Part shown: positions 27,481 through 36,664 of the stretch, in pieces
Layout: each line of letters begins with the position of its first letter
Numbering within the stretch: the stretch's first letter is position 1
Assembly: GCA_900322095.1 (NCBI GenBank)
Contig: ONYS01000015.1
Span: 1-55,012, forward strand
Direction of reading: 5' to 3'
DNA length: 55,012 nt
DNA from: an uncultured Prevotella sp.
GTDB lineage: Bacteria; Bacteroidota; Bacteroidia; Bacteroidales; Bacteroidaceae
Program-made: the position numbers and the translations under genes
The notes under the pieces: model-generated
Database searches by the model: none
What the model was told of the DNA's origin: nothing
The model's input: only the letters and a program-made list of their open reading frames with translations

Positions 27481-30400
27481 ATGAGAAAGCTCTTTTCGTT
27501 TGCCGTGCTTTTCGTAGCGCTGCTCTCCACCCTTCAGGTTTGGGGAGCCGATAGCGAAACCGACAAGCTGGCCAGCAAGCGTTATTATAACGTGAACAAG
27601 ATGCTGCTTTATGAGCAAAGCAAGCAGACCGACGATGCCGTACAGAATGAGCTGACCGGCACACACAGCGACTTGGTGCACGCTTTCACCCGCTATCGCG
27701 CCCTCACGGGTCGCAACTGCGTGGTGAACGACATCTTCACCACGGTGGGCGTGGCTTCATGGCCCAGTGGATTGGGCAAGATGACCAACGACACGCTGAG
27801 CGACTACACCAGCTTCAAAAACGGTGTGAGTGCTACCCTGACCTATAACCCCATAACAAGCGTGCGCGACATGACGCGCCACTACGCCAAGGGCACCACG
27901 GCAGGCTTCTGCATCGGACAGGAAGGCGGCTCGGGCGTGCTCAGTTTGGAACTCATCAAGAAATTCACTATCGAGTTCTACCTGGAGGGAAAGAAAGTAG
28001 GCGAAGTCTATGGCACCTCAGGCAGCAACTTCAATGGCGTAAACGTCTCTTTGGGCTCACTGCCCGGTTCCAAGAATGCCACCTACAACATCCAGGCTGT
28101 GGCGCCCGAAGAGTTTGATGAAGTAAAGCTGGTCAACACCGGAGTGGAGGTCTCGGTCATCTCCGCCCTTGACGTGCATTATGCCTACGTGGGCTCGCCT
28201 ACGCTCTACACCCTCACCAACAAGGATAAGAGCGTGACCAGCACGCTGAAAGACTTCGACGACTATTGCACCGACTATGGACTGACGAAGACAGAAGACG
28301 TGTCGGGCCCAGATAAGTTGGTGGATGCCGACATCACCAACAGCGTGCTTGGCAAGGCCGTCATCATGATTGGCTCCACCATCCCCCTGAAAGTAAGAAC
28401 CTACAACAGCGATGGCGAGAGCTTCGCTGCAGGCTCCGTGGTAGGTTTCAAGGGCAAAGGTGGCTCTGCCCTCAACCTCAGCCTTCTTGGTGGAGGACTT
28501 CTCATCAGAACCTGGGATCAGAACAACACCGAGGTGGAGAGTTTTCGCATGGACCAGTCCGTACTCAACCTCAACCTCATCAAAGGCGGCGAGTCCAATC
28601 TCTCGTTCATCACCACGAAACCCTTCTCGGGCGTATCCATCCAATATGTAGGCCTGCTCAACGTAGACTTGGGCGGAACGGTGTTCAACTATGCCTTTGT
28701 TGAGCCGGCGCCCGACATCGACCATCATTGCGACATCGACCCCTCACCTGACATGAACATCTGCGCCGACCAGACCACGGCACAACTCTACCACAACAAC
28801 AAGGTGCCAGTGACATGGTCTTCCGTAAGTGGCGGAGCCAGCATCGACCAAAACGGCTATGTCACGGGTATGACTGGTGGGGAAGGCACCAAATATGTGT
28901 TCCGCGCCACTTCAGCCGACGGCTGCTACGATGAGGTCACGATCATCAAGAACCAAGGAAACACGAGTGGTGCGGTACAGTATGAGAATGTGTTATCCCG
29001 AGACATGGGATTCGAGAAGGCTACATCAATCCCCGGCACAACGGGCAGCCTCATCTCTATTTCCAAATTTGATGATGGCGATGACAATCTGCTCGACGGC
29101 AATAAAGATACTTACGCCAAATACGTGGCTGGTCTGCAAGTTGCAGGGCATGTGGGTGTAGTGGCCATTCAGACCACGAACAAAGAGAAGACCTTCAGAG
29201 AGGTGCTGGACATCGCAGCTACCGATTCCATAAAAATAGGTTTCGTGATCCAGTCAAAAGGTACAGGACTGAACCTCAACCTGCTGAATGGCTACAGCAT
29301 GGAGTTCTACAAGGACAATAAAAATGTCTACACTTCTGCCCTTACTCAAGCCAACGTCCTCAACGTAGGCCTTGCGGGCTCCGACAAACTGCAGAAAATG
29401 GAAATGGCCGCCATCGTACCAGCAAACATAGACTTTGATCAGATGGCACTCTATCACAACGGCGTGCTGGGCTTGAACGCCTCTGAGCAAGACTTCTTCT
29501 ATCCCTTCTACGAGACCGGTGAGAACATCGCCCTGAGCGACGATCCCTTAGGCTGTGACCATACTGTTGTCTCTGCTGTGGTGAAGACTGATCCTACGGC
29601 GAAAACGCCCTCAAGCGGTGCCAGCATTGATGGTTATCTGACGGGTACCTACAGCACGGTGAACGTGGGTGGAGGCATCGATGACTTATCCAACCTCATC
29701 GACGGCGACCTCACAACTGGCGTCACCTTAGGCTCGGTGGCCAACGTGGGCGGCGGCACAAAGATTGGCGTGAAACTCGGACGCAAGGCCGACTACCGCC
29801 AGCAGCTCGCCATCGTGATGGACAACAACAACTATCAGAGCATCTTTACAGGGACTGACGGCAAGGGGTTAGACCCGCTTGGCATTGGCGCTGGCACGTG
29901 GATGAAGGTGGAGACCTATCTCGACGGACAGGCCACGGGCGAGAGCAAGACCGACTGGAATGTCTTGGGTGCTGACGTTGTGACCACCAAGGGCCACAAC
30001 ATCTATGTATGGAACCCAAAGAAGCAGTATGACGAAGTACTCATCACGCTGGCAGGTGTGGCACAAGTGGCCGGCGTGCAGAAGATATACGGTATTGTGC
30101 TGCAAAGCGACATCGACGGTGACGGCGTGCCCGACTGCAAGGACGATGACTCCTGCAATGGCGAGGTGAAGGATGAGAACAACCCCCAGGCCTGTCTCAA
30201 TAGCGACATCACCTTCTCTTTCACGGGAAAAACTGGATTTAGCTATTATATTGAGGCTGCCGACCAGACAGATAACTTGTTGAAGACCACTGCCAGCAAT
30301 AATGGCAACGGCACAAGTGCTTTCACTTCTACACTGAGCACAACCAAGTCGGGCCAGTTCAGCGCACGCATCTTGATGGAGTCGACTTCTACCGAGGGAA

Positions 30401-32217
30401 GCAGTTACAAGCAAGTTGGCGTCATTAACTACGCAGTCCATCCATTGGTCACCCATTGGAACCCGAACACTACCAGCACCGACTGGAACGTGTGGAGCAA
30501 CTGGATTGAAGGCTCACCCTACAAGTGCACCGATGTGGTGATACCCACCGGCGCCAAGGTTTATCCTGTGCTTACCACGCCCGTTGCCGACAACGACAAC
30601 CAGTGCAACGGCATCCACTTCGAGCCGGGAGCTGCCGTGGAGAATGTGTTCAAACTCGATTACAAGAGTGCTTGGGTGGACTTAGGACTGAAAGATGGCG
30701 AAGTATCTCTCTGGATGGCACCGCTGGCTCAGGTATATAGCGGCGACTTGTTTGCCTCGACGGTGAGCAGCGACAAATATTTCACGGCTCTGACCGATGA
30801 GGCCGACCCTGTGAACTTCGACGTGAGAACCAGTCCGATGATCTATCAACGCGTATGGAAGACTTCTTTGAAAGGTAAATTCACTCCAAACAGCAAGGAC
30901 TTAGGTGCTGTCACGCTCATAACGGAAGGCACGTGGAGCCACTCCTTCAACAGTCTCAAGCAGGACTACTCCTCTACGACGGAAGAAGGATTAATTAGCA
31001 AGACAACCTACGCCCCCGCTTGCTTCTCGCTCTTAGCCAACGGCGAAAGCGAGTCAAACGGCAGCTACACCATCCATCTGCCCAAGTCGGGTAGCCGTAC
31101 CTATTCTTATTATGATGCATTGGGCACAGAGAAAGGCAGCGAGACGTTGAGCCATGGTGGCACAGCCGACCAATTGTGGAGCTCAGAAAATTGGAAGGAT
31201 ACTAACAGCGCGTTAGTGCTCAACTATAAAAATAGCGCATCCTCAACTTCTTATGACGAGGAGGGCGTGTTCCTTGTGGGCAACCCCACCATGAGCCACC
31301 TCGATGTGAAGGCCTTCCTTGACAACACCGAAAATGCCAATGTGATCAGCGGCATCAAGCTCTATAAGCAAAACACCACTTATTCGGTGATTGAAATCAA
31401 CGACCAGTTGATAAGCTCCACCGCCCTCACCGACGACGACCGCTACATCGCTCCTGCAAGTGCTTTCTTTGCAGTGGCCAAGGACGTCAAAAATAAAAAG
31501 GCCACTACGCTGCAAGTGAACTACGACAACACGATGTTCGCCGGCAAGACGGCCACTGCGCAGACTGCCGCAGCCAAGGCCAGCAGCAACAACACATTGG
31601 GACTACTGCGCGTCACGGCCAAAACTGACAAGTACATTTCGGGCACCGTTCTCCTGGAAGGCAGCGATGCCAAGGCCGCTACATTGATGGACGAAGACTA
31701 CAAGCCGAGTCTGGCTCTTTTCAGCATCGACAACGGAAGGGCTTACGACATCCGCCCCGAGGATAGCGACGTCATCGAGTTGGGCGTCTGTCTGGCCAAG
31801 GCCGACTCCGTAGCGCTCGACTTCCATGCCGAGGGCAATGCCGACACAGAGGGCTGGCAGCTTTTCGACCGTCTCACAGGCAACAGCTATGAGGCCGGCG
31901 AGGCTCCCGTCATCTTCTTGGATGGCTCCTGCGTAGGTCGTTTCTACCTTTCGCGTGTAGGCAACACCGACAACGTGAAGAATGTCAGCGGCAGCGCCAA
32001 CATCTATGTGACAACCGCTGAAGGCAAGGCTGTAGTGACCAGTACGCGTCACGACCTGAGCAAGGTGGAAGTCTACAATGGCAGTGGCATGCTGCTCGGT
32101 ACGGCTTCGGCCAATGGTGCCGACCGTCTGACAGCAAACATTCAGCCGGGTGTGGTCATCATCAAGGCAACACGCCTCGACGGAACAGCCACAACCTTCA
32201 AGTTAATGGCAGAATAA
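27481..32217 (+). CDS. Large secreted repeat protein with T9SS-like C-terminal domain
   Basis: A 1578-aa exported protein with a signal peptide (MRKLFSFAVLFVALLSTLQV, cleavage near WGA). About four copies of a 150-190-aa module cover roughly residues 110-950; each ends in a FDEV or FDQM segment followed by a hydrophobic VHYAYV or FNYAFV-like strand. An Ig-like insert (DMNICADQTTAQLYHNN...SVSGGASIDQ) lies near 420-500. A calcium-binding DIDGDGVPDCKDDDSC motif lies near 877-892. The last 75 residues (KVEVYNGSGMLLGT, LTANIQPGVVIIKA) resemble a T9SS type A sorting domain. It is probably surface-attached or released. Ligand unknown. Confidence 0.78.
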   Translation: MRKLFSFAVLFVALLSTLQVWGADSETDKLASKRYYNVNKMLLYEQSKQTDDAVQNELTGTHSDLVHAFTRYRALTGRNCVVNDIFTTVGVASWPSGLGKMTNDTLSDYTSFKNGVSATLTYNPITSVRDMTRHYAKGTTAGFCIGQEGGSGVLSLELIKKFTIEFYLEGKKVGEVYGTSGSNFNGVNVSLGSLPGSKNATYNIQAVAPEEFDEVKLVNTGVEVSVISALDVHYAYVGSPTLYTLTNKDKSVTSTLKDFDDYCTDYGLTKTEDVSGPDKLVDADITNSVLGKAVIMIGSTIPLKVRTYNSDGESFAAGSVVGFKGKGGSALNLSLLGGGLLIRTWDQNNTEVESFRMDQSVLNLNLIKGGESNLSFITTKPFSGVSIQYVGLLNVDLGGTVFNYAFVEPAPDIDHHCDIDPSPDMNICADQTTAQLYHNNKVPVTWSSVSGGASIDQNGYVTGMTGGEGTKYVFRATSADGCYDEVTIIKNQGNTSGAVQYENVLSRDMGFEKATSIPGTTGSLISISKFDDGDDNLLDGNKDTYAKYVAGLQVAGHVGVVAIQTTNKEKTFREVLDIAATDSIKIGFVIQSKGTGLNLNLLNGYSMEFYKDNKNVYTSALTQANVLNVGLAGSDKLQKMEMAAIVPANIDFDQMALYHNGVLGLNASEQDFFYPFYETGENIALSDDPLGCDHTVVSAVVKTDPTAKTPSSGASIDGYLTGTYSTVNVGGGIDDLSNLIDGDLTTGVTLGSVANVGGGTKIGVKLGRKADYRQQLAIVMDNNNYQSIFTGTDGKGLDPLGIGAGTWMKVETYLDGQATGESKTDWNVLGADVVTTKGHNIYVWNPKKQYDEVLITLAGVAQVAGVQKIYGIVLQSDIDGDGVPDCKDDDSCNGEVKDENNPQACLNSDITFSFTGKTGFSYYIEAADQTDNLLKTTASNNGNGTSAFTSTLSTTKSGQFSARILMESTSTEGSSYKQVGVINYAVHPLVTHWNPNTTSTDWNVWSNWIEGSPYKCTDVVIPTGAKVYPVLTTPVADNDNQCNGIHFEPGAAVENVFKLDYKSAWVDLGLKDGEVSLWMAPLAQVYSGDLFASTVSSDKYFTALTDEADPVNFDVRTSPMIYQRVWKTSLKGKFTPNSKDLGAVTLITEGTWSHSFNSLKQDYSSTTEEGLISKTTYAPACFSLLANGESESNGSYTIHLPKSGSRTYSYYDALGTEKGSETLSHGGTADQLWSSENWKDTNSALVLNYKNSASSTSYDEEGVFLVGNPTMSHLDVKAFLDNTENANVISGIKLYKQNTTYSVIEINDQLISSTALTDDDRYIAPASAFFAVAKDVKNKKATTLQVNYDNTMFAGKTATAQTAAAKASSNNTLGLLRVTAKTDKYISGTVLLEGSDAKAATLMDEDYKPSLALFSIDNGRAYDIRPEDSDVIELGVCLAKADSVALDFHAEGNADTEGWQLFDRLTGNSYEAGEAPVIFLDGSCVGRFYLSRVGNTDNVKNVSGSANIYVTTAEGKAVVTSTRHDLSKVEVYNGSGMLLGTASANGADRLTANIQPGVVIIKATRLDGTATTFKLMAE

Positions 32218-32243
32218 GGCTTTCTCCCTTTCATTTTATATCC

Positions 32244-32282
32244 TGGCCCTTGCCTGCACGTATGTGTAGGCGGGGCTTTTTT
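32244..32282 (+). terminator. Terminator of the secreted-protein operon
   Basis: GGCCCTTGCCTGCAC and GTGTAGGCGGGGC form an imperfect strong stem followed by six T's, 28 bp past the 1578-aa gene. Confidence 0.8.
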
Positions 32283-32573
32283 CGTCAATCAGGACAAGCA
32301 AGCAATTATCAGTTTGTTACAGCACCTTCAAAACATCGCAACGGATTGAAAACTCATACGAGGCTTTTAGCAATCTGAGGCACAAAACGATAGGGCTTAC
32401 GCCCTATCCTCTATTATGTCGCCCTTTCAAGGCTTTTCCAGCTATACATGTCGAACTGTTTCATCCGTACAGCTCGAATATTTTTCGAGCCCCCTACCTG
32501 CAATTAGGATGCTTGTTCTGTGAAAAGGAGCATAAAATACCGGTAGCCAGCAACGACTGTCGAAATAATTGCT
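32283..32573. other. Intergenic region with a GATAGGGC hairpin
   Basis: About 290 bp without a gene. GATAGGGCTTACGCCCTATC at 32389-32408 is a perfect 8-bp stem with a short loop, a type of extragenic palindrome. No tRNA is visible. Confidence 0.55.
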
Positions 32574-32581
32574 TATCTTTG
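32574..32581 (+). promoter_or_regulatory. -7 box of the NRAMP gene
   Basis: TATCTTTG followed by CC matches the -7 consensus about 22 bp before the ATG at 32604. The -33 position reads CAAC, so this promoter may depend on a regulator such as a metal-responsive one. Confidence 0.5.
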
Positions 32582-32603
32582 CCAACAAATCAATAATAAT
32601 GGA

Positions 32604-33875
32604 ATGAAGGACATACTCGAAGAACTAAAAAACAAGCATCACCCCCATGTACTGGGTGCTCTTGACATTTTCAGATACATTGGTCCCGGACTGTTGGTCA
32701 CCGTAGGCTTTATCGATCCTGGAAACTGGGCAAGCAACTTCGCCGCCGGTTCAGAATATGGCTATGCCCTGCTATGGGTGGTGACGCTGTCGACCATCAT
32801 GCTCATCGCCTTGCAGCACAACGTGGCCCATCTTGGCATTGTCACCGGTCTGTGCCTGAGTGAGGCGGCAGTGAAATACACGCCACGGTGGGTGGGGCGC
32901 CCTATCGTCATCACCGCCATTCTGGCCAGCATCTCCACATCATTGGCCGAGATCTTGGGCGGTGCCATCGCCTTGCAGATGCTCTTTGGTATCCCCATTC
33001 CCGTGGGGTCGTTGCTCGTGACGGCAGCAGTGCTCATCCTGTTGTTCACCAACTCCTATAAGAAGATAGAGCGCGCCGTCATCGGTTTCGTGTCGATAAT
33101 AGGATTGTCGTTCATTTACGAACTCTTCCTTGTACACATCGACTGGGGTGACGCTGTCCGCTCGGCCGTGGTGCCGTCAGTGCCCCAAGGCTCAATGCTC
33201 ATCATCATGAGCGTTCTCGGTGCAGTAGTCATGCCCCACAACCTCTTCCTGCACTCAGAGGTGATACAGAGCCGCGAGATCAACCTCAAGGGCGACGAAC
33301 GCATACGCCATGCACTGAAATATGAGTTTGCCGACACGCTGTTCTCAATGCTCATCGGCTGGGCCATCAACTCAGCCATGATTCTGTTGGCGGCCTCCAC
33401 CTTCTTTACCCGGGGCGAGCATGTCGACGATCTGGCACAGGCCAACGCCATGCTTGCTCCCCTACTCGGCAGCAACGCCTCCAACATCTTTGCCATAGCC
33501 CTGCTCTTGGCGGGCATCTCCAGCACCATCACCAGCGGTATGGCGGCAGGTAGTATCTTTTCGGGTCTCTTCGGCGAGTCGTACAACGCCAAAGACCCCC
33601 ACTCGGCCGTTGGTGTGCTGTTGTCGTTAGGAATGGCTTTGCTCGTCATCTTCTTCATCGGCGACCCCTTCAAGGGACTTATCATCTCGCAGATGGTGCT
33701 GAGTCTGCAATTGCCATTCACCGTGTTCCTGCAGGTGAGTCTGACCTCGTCGAAACGCATCATGGGCAAATACGCCAACAAGCCGCTCAACGCGGCCTTC
33801 CTCTACGGTCTCGCCGTCATCGTCACTTGTCTCAACATCTGGCTCATCATTTCAGAATTGTTTTTCGGAAGTTAG
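32604..33875 (+). CDS. mntH: NRAMP-family divalent metal (Mn2+/Fe2+) transporter
   Basis: A 423-aa inner-membrane symporter that imports Mn2+ and possibly Fe2+ with protons. The TM1 metal motif DPGN is at residues 38-41 and the TM6 motif MPH is near 211 (VVMPHNLFLHSEV), both complete. About eleven hydrophobic segments are present. Length is normal. It is a single-gene unit with its own -7 box. Its TAG stop codon lies inside the first unit of the satellite repeat that follows. A Fur-family gene lies 3.6 kb away but no Fur box was identified. Confidence 0.93.
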   Translation: MKDILEELKNKHHPHVLGALDIFRYIGPGLLVTVGFIDPGNWASNFAAGSEYGYALLWVVTLSTIMLIALQHNVAHLGIVTGLCLSEAAVKYTPRWVGRPIVITAILASISTSLAEILGGAIALQMLFGIPIPVGSLLVTAAVLILLFTNSYKKIERAVIGFVSIIGLSFIYELFLVHIDWGDAVRSAVVPSVPQGSMLIIMSVLGAVVMPHNLFLHSEVIQSREINLKGDERIRHALKYEFADTLFSMLIGWAINSAMILLAASTFFTRGEHVDDLAQANAMLAPLLGSNASNIFAIALLLAGISSTITSGMAAGSIFSGLFGESYNAKDPHSAVGVLLSLGMALLVIFFIGDPFKGLIISQMVLSLQLPFTVFLQVSLTSSKRIMGKYANKPLNAAFLYGLAVIVTCLNIWLIISELFFGS

Positions 33876-34096
33876 AGGGAAGTTAATGGGAAGTTAGAGG
33901 GAAGTTAATGGGGAGTTAGAGGGAAGTTAATGGGAAGTTAGAGGGAAGTTAATGGGAAGTTAGAGGGAAGTTAGAGGAAGTTAATGGGAAGTTAGAGGGA
34001 AGTTAATGGGGAGTTAGAGGGAAGTTAATGGGGAGTTAGAGGAAGTTAATGGGAAGTTAGAGGGAAGTTAGAGGAAGTTAATGGGAAGTTAGAGGG
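33867..34096. repeat. Tandem satellite of GAAGTTAGAGG / GAAGTTAATGGG units
   Basis: About 230 bp built of alternating 11-12-bp units (GGAAGTTAGAG and GGAAGTTAATGG), roughly twenty in all. The mntH stop codon is part of the first unit. A short, degenerate stretch of the same words in inverted orientation lies at 34941-34991, beyond the IS remnant. Confidence 0.92.
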
Positions 34097-34123
34097 ACAT
34101 TACTCCCTTCCTATTTGATCGCC

Positions 34124-34917
34124 CTAACCTAGAAAATTCATAGTACAAAGCTAAAAAAGAAAGCGTTACATTTTGTTATCTCAACAAAATGCAGTAACTT
34201 TATAGTTGAAAATCAAACAGTTACAAACGCTTTCTCATGTGCAAAGGTAATACAAATAACTCAGATTCGCAAGAAAAGGTTTCAATTTCTTTTCCTCATG
34301 CCATTCCCGGCAAAGACATGAGGGTTGATTTCAACGCTCCGGACATTTCCTCAAACGGCGAACTCATCATAGCGGGCTCTCTGCTGGATACCATTGCCGG
34401 ACGTGTCGGAAGGCTTATTCCAGATTTCCGCAACAAGGACCTCATCCAGCATACCTACGCCGAGATGGTCTGCCAGCGCGTAGGCCAGATACTCTGTGGC
34501 ATACATCATCGCCTACAACATGAAGCACACACAATTCGAGGGCACGGAAGTGGAGGACTTCACGATGGACAGCCTGATCAAGCGGGTCATGCTGAGCGCC
34601 GTCTTCATCAAGGAGAGAAAAATATACGTGCAGATAAGCTTCTCGCCACACCACCGGCACAGGGAAGCCCTGCAGACAGCCTTGCTGAGATGGCTGTCTG
34701 CATAACATGAGCAAAGTGGAGAAAAGTGAGGCCGCTTCACTAGAAACAGCCAGGCTCTTTATGTGCCTTTTCGCCAAATCTGCCTTTCCTGCTGTCTGGT
34801 TGGCCTGCATTATTCATGAACATTAAACGCTACTTTTTTGAACATGAATTATCACAAATTACCCATGAATTATTCGTAAATGATTATATTCATGAGAAAT
34901 TGAATAATGTAGGTTAG
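34124..34917 (+). mobile_element. Internally deleted IS1380-like insertion sequence
   Basis: Terminal inverted repeats CTAACCTAGAAAATTCA (34124-34140) and TGAATAATGTAGGTTAG (34901-34917) match at 14 of 17 positions. The roughly 790-bp element encloses remnants of an IS1380-family transposase. That is about half the usual length, so it cannot move by itself. No target duplication is evident. Confidence 0.7.
34237..34705 (+). pseudogene. IS1380-family transposase remnant, internally deleted and frameshifted
   Basis: The N-terminal part (34237 to about 34498) encodes about 87 residues ending in EMVCQRVGQILCG, the segment before the GYEDA-type motif of IS1380 transposases. The sequence then jumps, in another frame (about 34496-34705), to a C-terminal tail with VFIKERKIYVQISFS and a HREALQTALLRWLSA end. 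The whole DDE catalytic core is missing. The family call rests on these two ends. Confidence 0.65.
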
Positions 34918-34940
34918 ATTATTCAGACGCAGTACCGATG

Positions 34941-34991
34941 TCCCTTAACTTCCTTTTAACTTCCCTCTGACTTCTTTGACTTCCCATTAAC
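34941..34991. repeat. Inverted relic of the AAGTTA satellite
   Basis: CTTAACTTCC, TTAACTTCCCTCTGACTTC and ACTTCCCATTAAC are the reverse complement of the satellite units at 33867-34096, with extra mutations. It lies between the IS1380-like element and the rluA-type gene. Confidence 0.7.
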
Positions 34992-35034
34992 ATGCAACTC
35001 CTCCCTTCCTCCTACTACCGAAAAGTTGTTTACT

Positions 35035-36654
35035 TTAGAATTCGGGAGGCTGTTCAAAAGTCAGCCATTCTCCGCTCACTGGGTGGCGGAATGTGATACG
35101 GGCGGCGTGCAGAAAAAGCCGGGTTGAGGGATGACCGTAGAGGTTGTCGCCAATGATGGGGCGGCCCAAGCCTTCGCTGCTGGCGCAATGTACGCGCAAC
35201 TGATGGGTGCGGCCGGTCAGCGGATGCAGTTCTATACGGCTGTCGTCCAGCATCCGATAGTCGGTGATGGCCTCGCGCCCATAAGTGTGGTCGACGAGCT
35301 GTCGCGGCCGGTCGTCAAGGTCGGGACGGAGAGGAAGCGAGATGCGGCCCTCGGGTGGCGTTGGCTTTCCTGATGGCGCAGGCTCCAGCAGCGCGATATA
35401 GGTTTTCCGAATCTCGTGGTTGGCAAACTGGCGTTGCAGTTCGTGATAGGCCTCGAAGGTCTTGGCCGTGACCAGCAGTCCGCTTGTCTGCATGTCCAGG
35501 CGGTGAACGATGATGGGCGTATCGGCGTGGGGCCACAGCAGGCGCAACCGGCTGTACACGCTCTCGCGGCTGCTCTTGCCCGGAACGCTGAGCATTCCTG
35601 CCGGTTTGCAAACCACGCACACCGCGTCGTCCTCATACACGATGGGCAACTCCTGGCTGGCGGGCATGAGCAGCTGGTTGTCTTCCACAGCGATTCCTTG
35701 CAGCATGAAGCCCAGCAGCGGCTTGCATTTGGCATTGCAGGCCGGATAATAGGCGCCGTGGTGGCGCACCTCGCCGCGTGGACTCTCGCCCCACCACATC
35801 ATCGCCATGCTCAGCGGCTTGAGCTGGTGACTGTAGGCGTATTGCAACAGCTTCGGCTCACAGCATTCACCGCTCCCCGAAGGAGGAATGCAGCCGTAGA
35901 CCTCGATGAGCGACCGCCATTCGCCACGGCCGTTGACCACGCGGAAATGGCTGAACAGCCAGCGTTGCAGCTCGTCGCTCATGCGCTTGCGCCTTGCAAT
36001 CAACTCGTCCGTCCGGCCTGCGAGCAAGCGCTCTTCGGCCGTCCACTCTTCCTCTTCCTGTCGCATCTTCTGCCGCCGCCGACGGAGTTCCGCTTTCTGA
36101 TACTGACTTTCGCGAATCCGCTCGGCCTCGTTGCCCTCACCCGCCTGGCGCTGAGCATCGCGCCGAAGCTTGCTCGCGGCCATCTCCTGACGAAAGTTCT
36201 CAATGTCCGCCTGCAGGACTTTGCGCCTCTGCTCATGCTGTTGCCGATTGGCCGCAATCAGCTGTGCGGTCTTTTCCTGTTCGTTGCTTATCAGGGGTGC
36301 CAGGTTTTCAATTTCCTTTTCGTGGCGCATGAAGTAACCGTCGGGTTGCAGATAGTCGAAAATCATCGGAACGAATCCCGGCCAGTCGCCCCTGCCGCAC
36401 ACCTGTCCGCTGAATGCCGCCAAGTAGCCCAGCCGACCGTCGCTGTCGCTCACCAGCAGTACGCCGAACATCTTTCCTGCCTCGCATTCTTGTCTGAAGG
36501 GGCTGCGGTCGGACTGCTGTCTAAGCCACGCCGCCACCTCGTCCATTGCCTGCCGGCACAAGGGGTGCGGCCGGTAATAGAACGGATTGTTCATCATCGG
36601 GGGTAGAGCCGTCGTTGCCGACAGCGGATGCAGAATTTCTGTAGAGGAAAACAT
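35035..36654 (-). CDS. RluA-family pseudouridine synthase with long N-terminal coiled-coil extension
   Basis: A 539-aa protein whose C-terminal half (about 325-539) is an RluA-type RNA pseudouridine synthase. The catalytic Asp is in HRLDMQTSGLLV near 385-396, with the IVYEDDAVCVVCKPAGMLSVP strand before it and ITDYRMLDDSRIELHPLTGRTHQLRVH after. The N-terminal half has a YLAAFSGQV segment (about 78-86) and a strongly charged coiled-coil at about 120-225. Such long forms occur in Bacteroidota. Target RNA unknown. The start at 36654 lies 11 bp past the mgtC stop; ATGs 19-20 codons later (near 36597) are alternatives. Confidence 0.9.
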   Translation of the reverse strand: MFSSTEILHPLSATTALPPMMNNPFYYRPHPLCRQAMDEVAAWLRQQSDRSPFRQECEAGKMFGVLLVSDSDGRLGYLAAFSGQVCGRGDWPGFVPMIFDYLQPDGYFMRHEKEIENLAPLISNEQEKTAQLIAANRQQHEQRRKVLQADIENFRQEMAASKLRRDAQRQAGEGNEAERIRESQYQKAELRRRRQKMRQEEEEWTAEERLLAGRTDELIARRKRMSDELQRWLFSHFRVVNGRGEWRSLIEVYGCIPPSGSGECCEPKLLQYAYSHQLKPLSMAMMWWGESPRGEVRHHGAYYPACNAKCKPLLGFMLQGIAVEDNQLLMPASQELPIVYEDDAVCVVCKPAGMLSVPGKSSRESVYSRLRLLWPHADTPIIVHRLDMQTSGLLVTAKTFEAYHELQRQFANHEIRKTYIALLEPAPSGKPTPPEGRISLPLRPDLDDRPRQLVDHTYGREAITDYRMLDDSRIELHPLTGRTHQLRVHCASSEGLGRPIIGDNLYGHPSTRLFLHAARITFRHPVSGEWLTFEQPPEF

Positions 36655-36664
36655 CAGCCGGGCC

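Noticed and set aside
33867-34096. CRISPR array or coding repeat
   Set aside because: There are no spacers and the units are 11-12 bp; the frame after the mntH stop is interrupted.
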